Assembly: GCA_028622995.1 (NCBI GenBank)
Contig: JAJQJQ010000008.1
Span: 1,364,001-1,428,000 of the forward strand
Length of the DNA: 64,000 nucleotides
Direction of reading: 5' to 3'
Origin: Panagrolaimus kolymaensis
Taxonomy: Eukaryota; Nematoda; Chromadorea; Rhabditida; Panagrolaimidae
Of this stretch, positions 62,701 to 64,000 are shown piece by piece; position 1 is the first letter of the stretch; each line of letters starts with the position of its first letter. Both the position numbers and the translations under genes were made by a program. The notes under the pieces are model-generated. The model was given only the letters and a program-made list of their open reading frames with translations, was not told the DNA's origin and did not search any database.

Positions 62701-64000
62701 AATACTAACATCGATGAAAGAACTCGAAAAAATAAAAATTATTTAAGTTTGTTTGAACTACGGTTCTAAAAAGTCCCTACAAACAATGGCCATATTTTTT
62801 TAATTTTCTTTTTAAAAAAAAAGTATTCTTGCAATACTAACATCGATGAAAGAACTCAAAAAAATAAAAATTATTTAAGTTTGTTTGAACTACGGTTCTA
62901 AAAAGTCCCTACAAACAATGGCCATATTTTTTTAATTTTCTTTTTAAAAAAAAAGTATTCTTGCAATACTAACATCGATGAAAGAACTCAAAAAAATAAA
63001 AATTATTTAAGTTTGCTTGAACTACGGTTCTAAAAATTCCCTACAAACAATAGCCATATTTTTTTAATTTTCTTTTTAAAAAAAAAGTATTCTTGCAATA
63101 CTAACATCGATGAAAGAACTCGAAAAAATAAAAATTATTTAAGTTTGTTTGAACTACGGTTCTAAAAAGTCCCTACAAACAATGGCCATATTTTTTTAAT
63201 TTTCTTTTTAAAAAAAAAGTATTCTTGCAATACTAACATCGATGAAAGAACACGAAAAAATAAAAATTATTTAAGTTTGCTTGAACTACGGTTCTAAAAA
63301 GTCCCAACAAACAATGGCCATATTTATTTAATTTTCTTTTTAAAAAAAAGTATTCTTGCAATACTAACATCGATGAAAGAACTCGAAAAAATAAAAATTA
63401 TTTAAGTTTGCTTGAACTACGGTTCTAAAAAGTCCCAACAAACAATAGCCATATTTTTTTATTTTTCTTTTTAAAAAAAAGTATTCTTGCAATACTAACA
63501 TCGATGAAAGAACTCGAAAAAATAAAAATTATTTAAGTTTGCTTGAACTACGGTTCTAAAAAGTCCCAACAAACAATAGCCATATTTTTTTATTTTTCTT
63601 TTTAAAAAAAAGTATTCTTGCAATACTAACATCGATGAAAGAACTCGAAAAAATAAAAATTATTTAAGTTTGCTTGAACTACGGTTCTAAAAAGTCCCAA
63701 CAAACAATAGCCATATTTTTTTATTTTTCTTTTTAAAAAAAAGTATTCTTGCAATACTAACATCGATGAAAGAACTCGAAAAAATAAAAATTATTTAAGT
63801 TTGCTTGAACTACGGTTCTAAAAAGTCCCAACAAACAATAGCCATATTTTTTTATTTTTCTTTTTAAAAAAAAGTATTCTTGCAATACTAACATCGATGA
63901 AAGAACTCGAAAAAATAAAAATTATTTAAGTTTGCTTGAACTACGGTTCTAAAAAGTCCCAACAAACAATAGCCATATTTTTTTATTTTTCTTTTTAAAA
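56743..64000 (+). repeat. satellite array continuing to the window edge
   Basis: The same satellite in the same orientation and register resumes after the transposon and is still running at the last base. Here long monomers with GCTTG, AAGTCCCAAC and ATAGCC dominate and short monomers are rarer than at 37-45 kb. Series such as 56770-57260 reappear at about 61680-62180, and the unit left of the transposon reappears at 62500-63080. No genes are present. Confidence 0.97.
63076..63079. other. paralogous empty site for the piggyBac insertion
   Basis: The diagnostic monomer series left of the transposon (short monomer with CAATATTAAC, then four long monomers) recurs from 62531. The insertion point lies 545 bases past the AGTCCC marker at 52643; 545 bases past the same marker at 62531 is an uninterrupted single TTAA followed by the right-flank series. 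Confidence 0.8.

Noticed and set aside
13601..64000. CRISPR-like array of regular repeats
   Set aside because: Whole monomers are repeated with no unique spacers between short repeats, and the genome is eukaryotic with introns.

Overview
This window is AT-rich eukaryotic DNA. Genes are split by very short introns (about 45-55 bp, mostly GT..AG with acceptors ending TTTTAG, TTTCAG or ATAG). Together with two members of a protein family carrying a TCKYFF-x-KN core, this suggests a nematode, possibly a root-knot nematode (Meloidogyne) or a relative. That placement is inference from style and remembered family resemblance, not from a search.

Layout. (1) 1-3.8 kb is a patch of decayed or frameshifted genes: two divergent members of the TCKYFF family (minus strand 2-432, plus strand 2000-2932), a minus-strand ORF broken by a 4-bp tandem duplication (1241-1622), and a direct repeat of about 165 bp (843-1013 and 1750-1916). 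(2) 3847-7378 is an intact 13-exon gene predicted to encode 931 residues. It has three tandem BTB-BACK modules with the same intron positions and phases in each, then a C-terminal region I do not recognise. (3) 8168-8442 (minus) is an orphan exon of a CRAL-TRIO/SEC14-like gene that ends close to the edge of a satellite array. (4) The segment from within exon 5 of the BTB gene through the orphan exon into the satellite is repeated once in direct orientation at an exact offset of 4958 bp, more than 99% identical by eye. The second BTB gene copy therefore lacks its promoter, start codon and first module.

(5) From about 13.6 kb to the right edge the window is a head-to-tail satellite array, except for one transposon. 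Long monomers are 131-132 bp and short ones 107-109 bp, arranged in higher-order units of several lengths (609, about 789, about 920, 1010, 1188 and 3665 bp). With the small block at 8643-9789 the satellite fills about 48 kb, three quarters of the window.

(6) At 53192-56738 a complete piggyBac element sits in the array between duplicated TTAA targets. Its terminal inverted repeats are 540 bp and appear identical. It encodes an apparently intact six-exon transposase of 655 residues with aspartates at 272, 350, 447 and 450 and two consecutive C7H zinc-binding-type modules at the C terminus. A paralogous satellite unit at 63076-63079 preserves the empty TTAA site.

There is no operon-like cooperation here. 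The story is genome dynamics: a lineage-specific BTB gene built by internal duplication, a recent segmental duplication with one end in satellite DNA, a satellite that reshuffles by local duplication, and a young, probably autonomous piggyBac nested in it.
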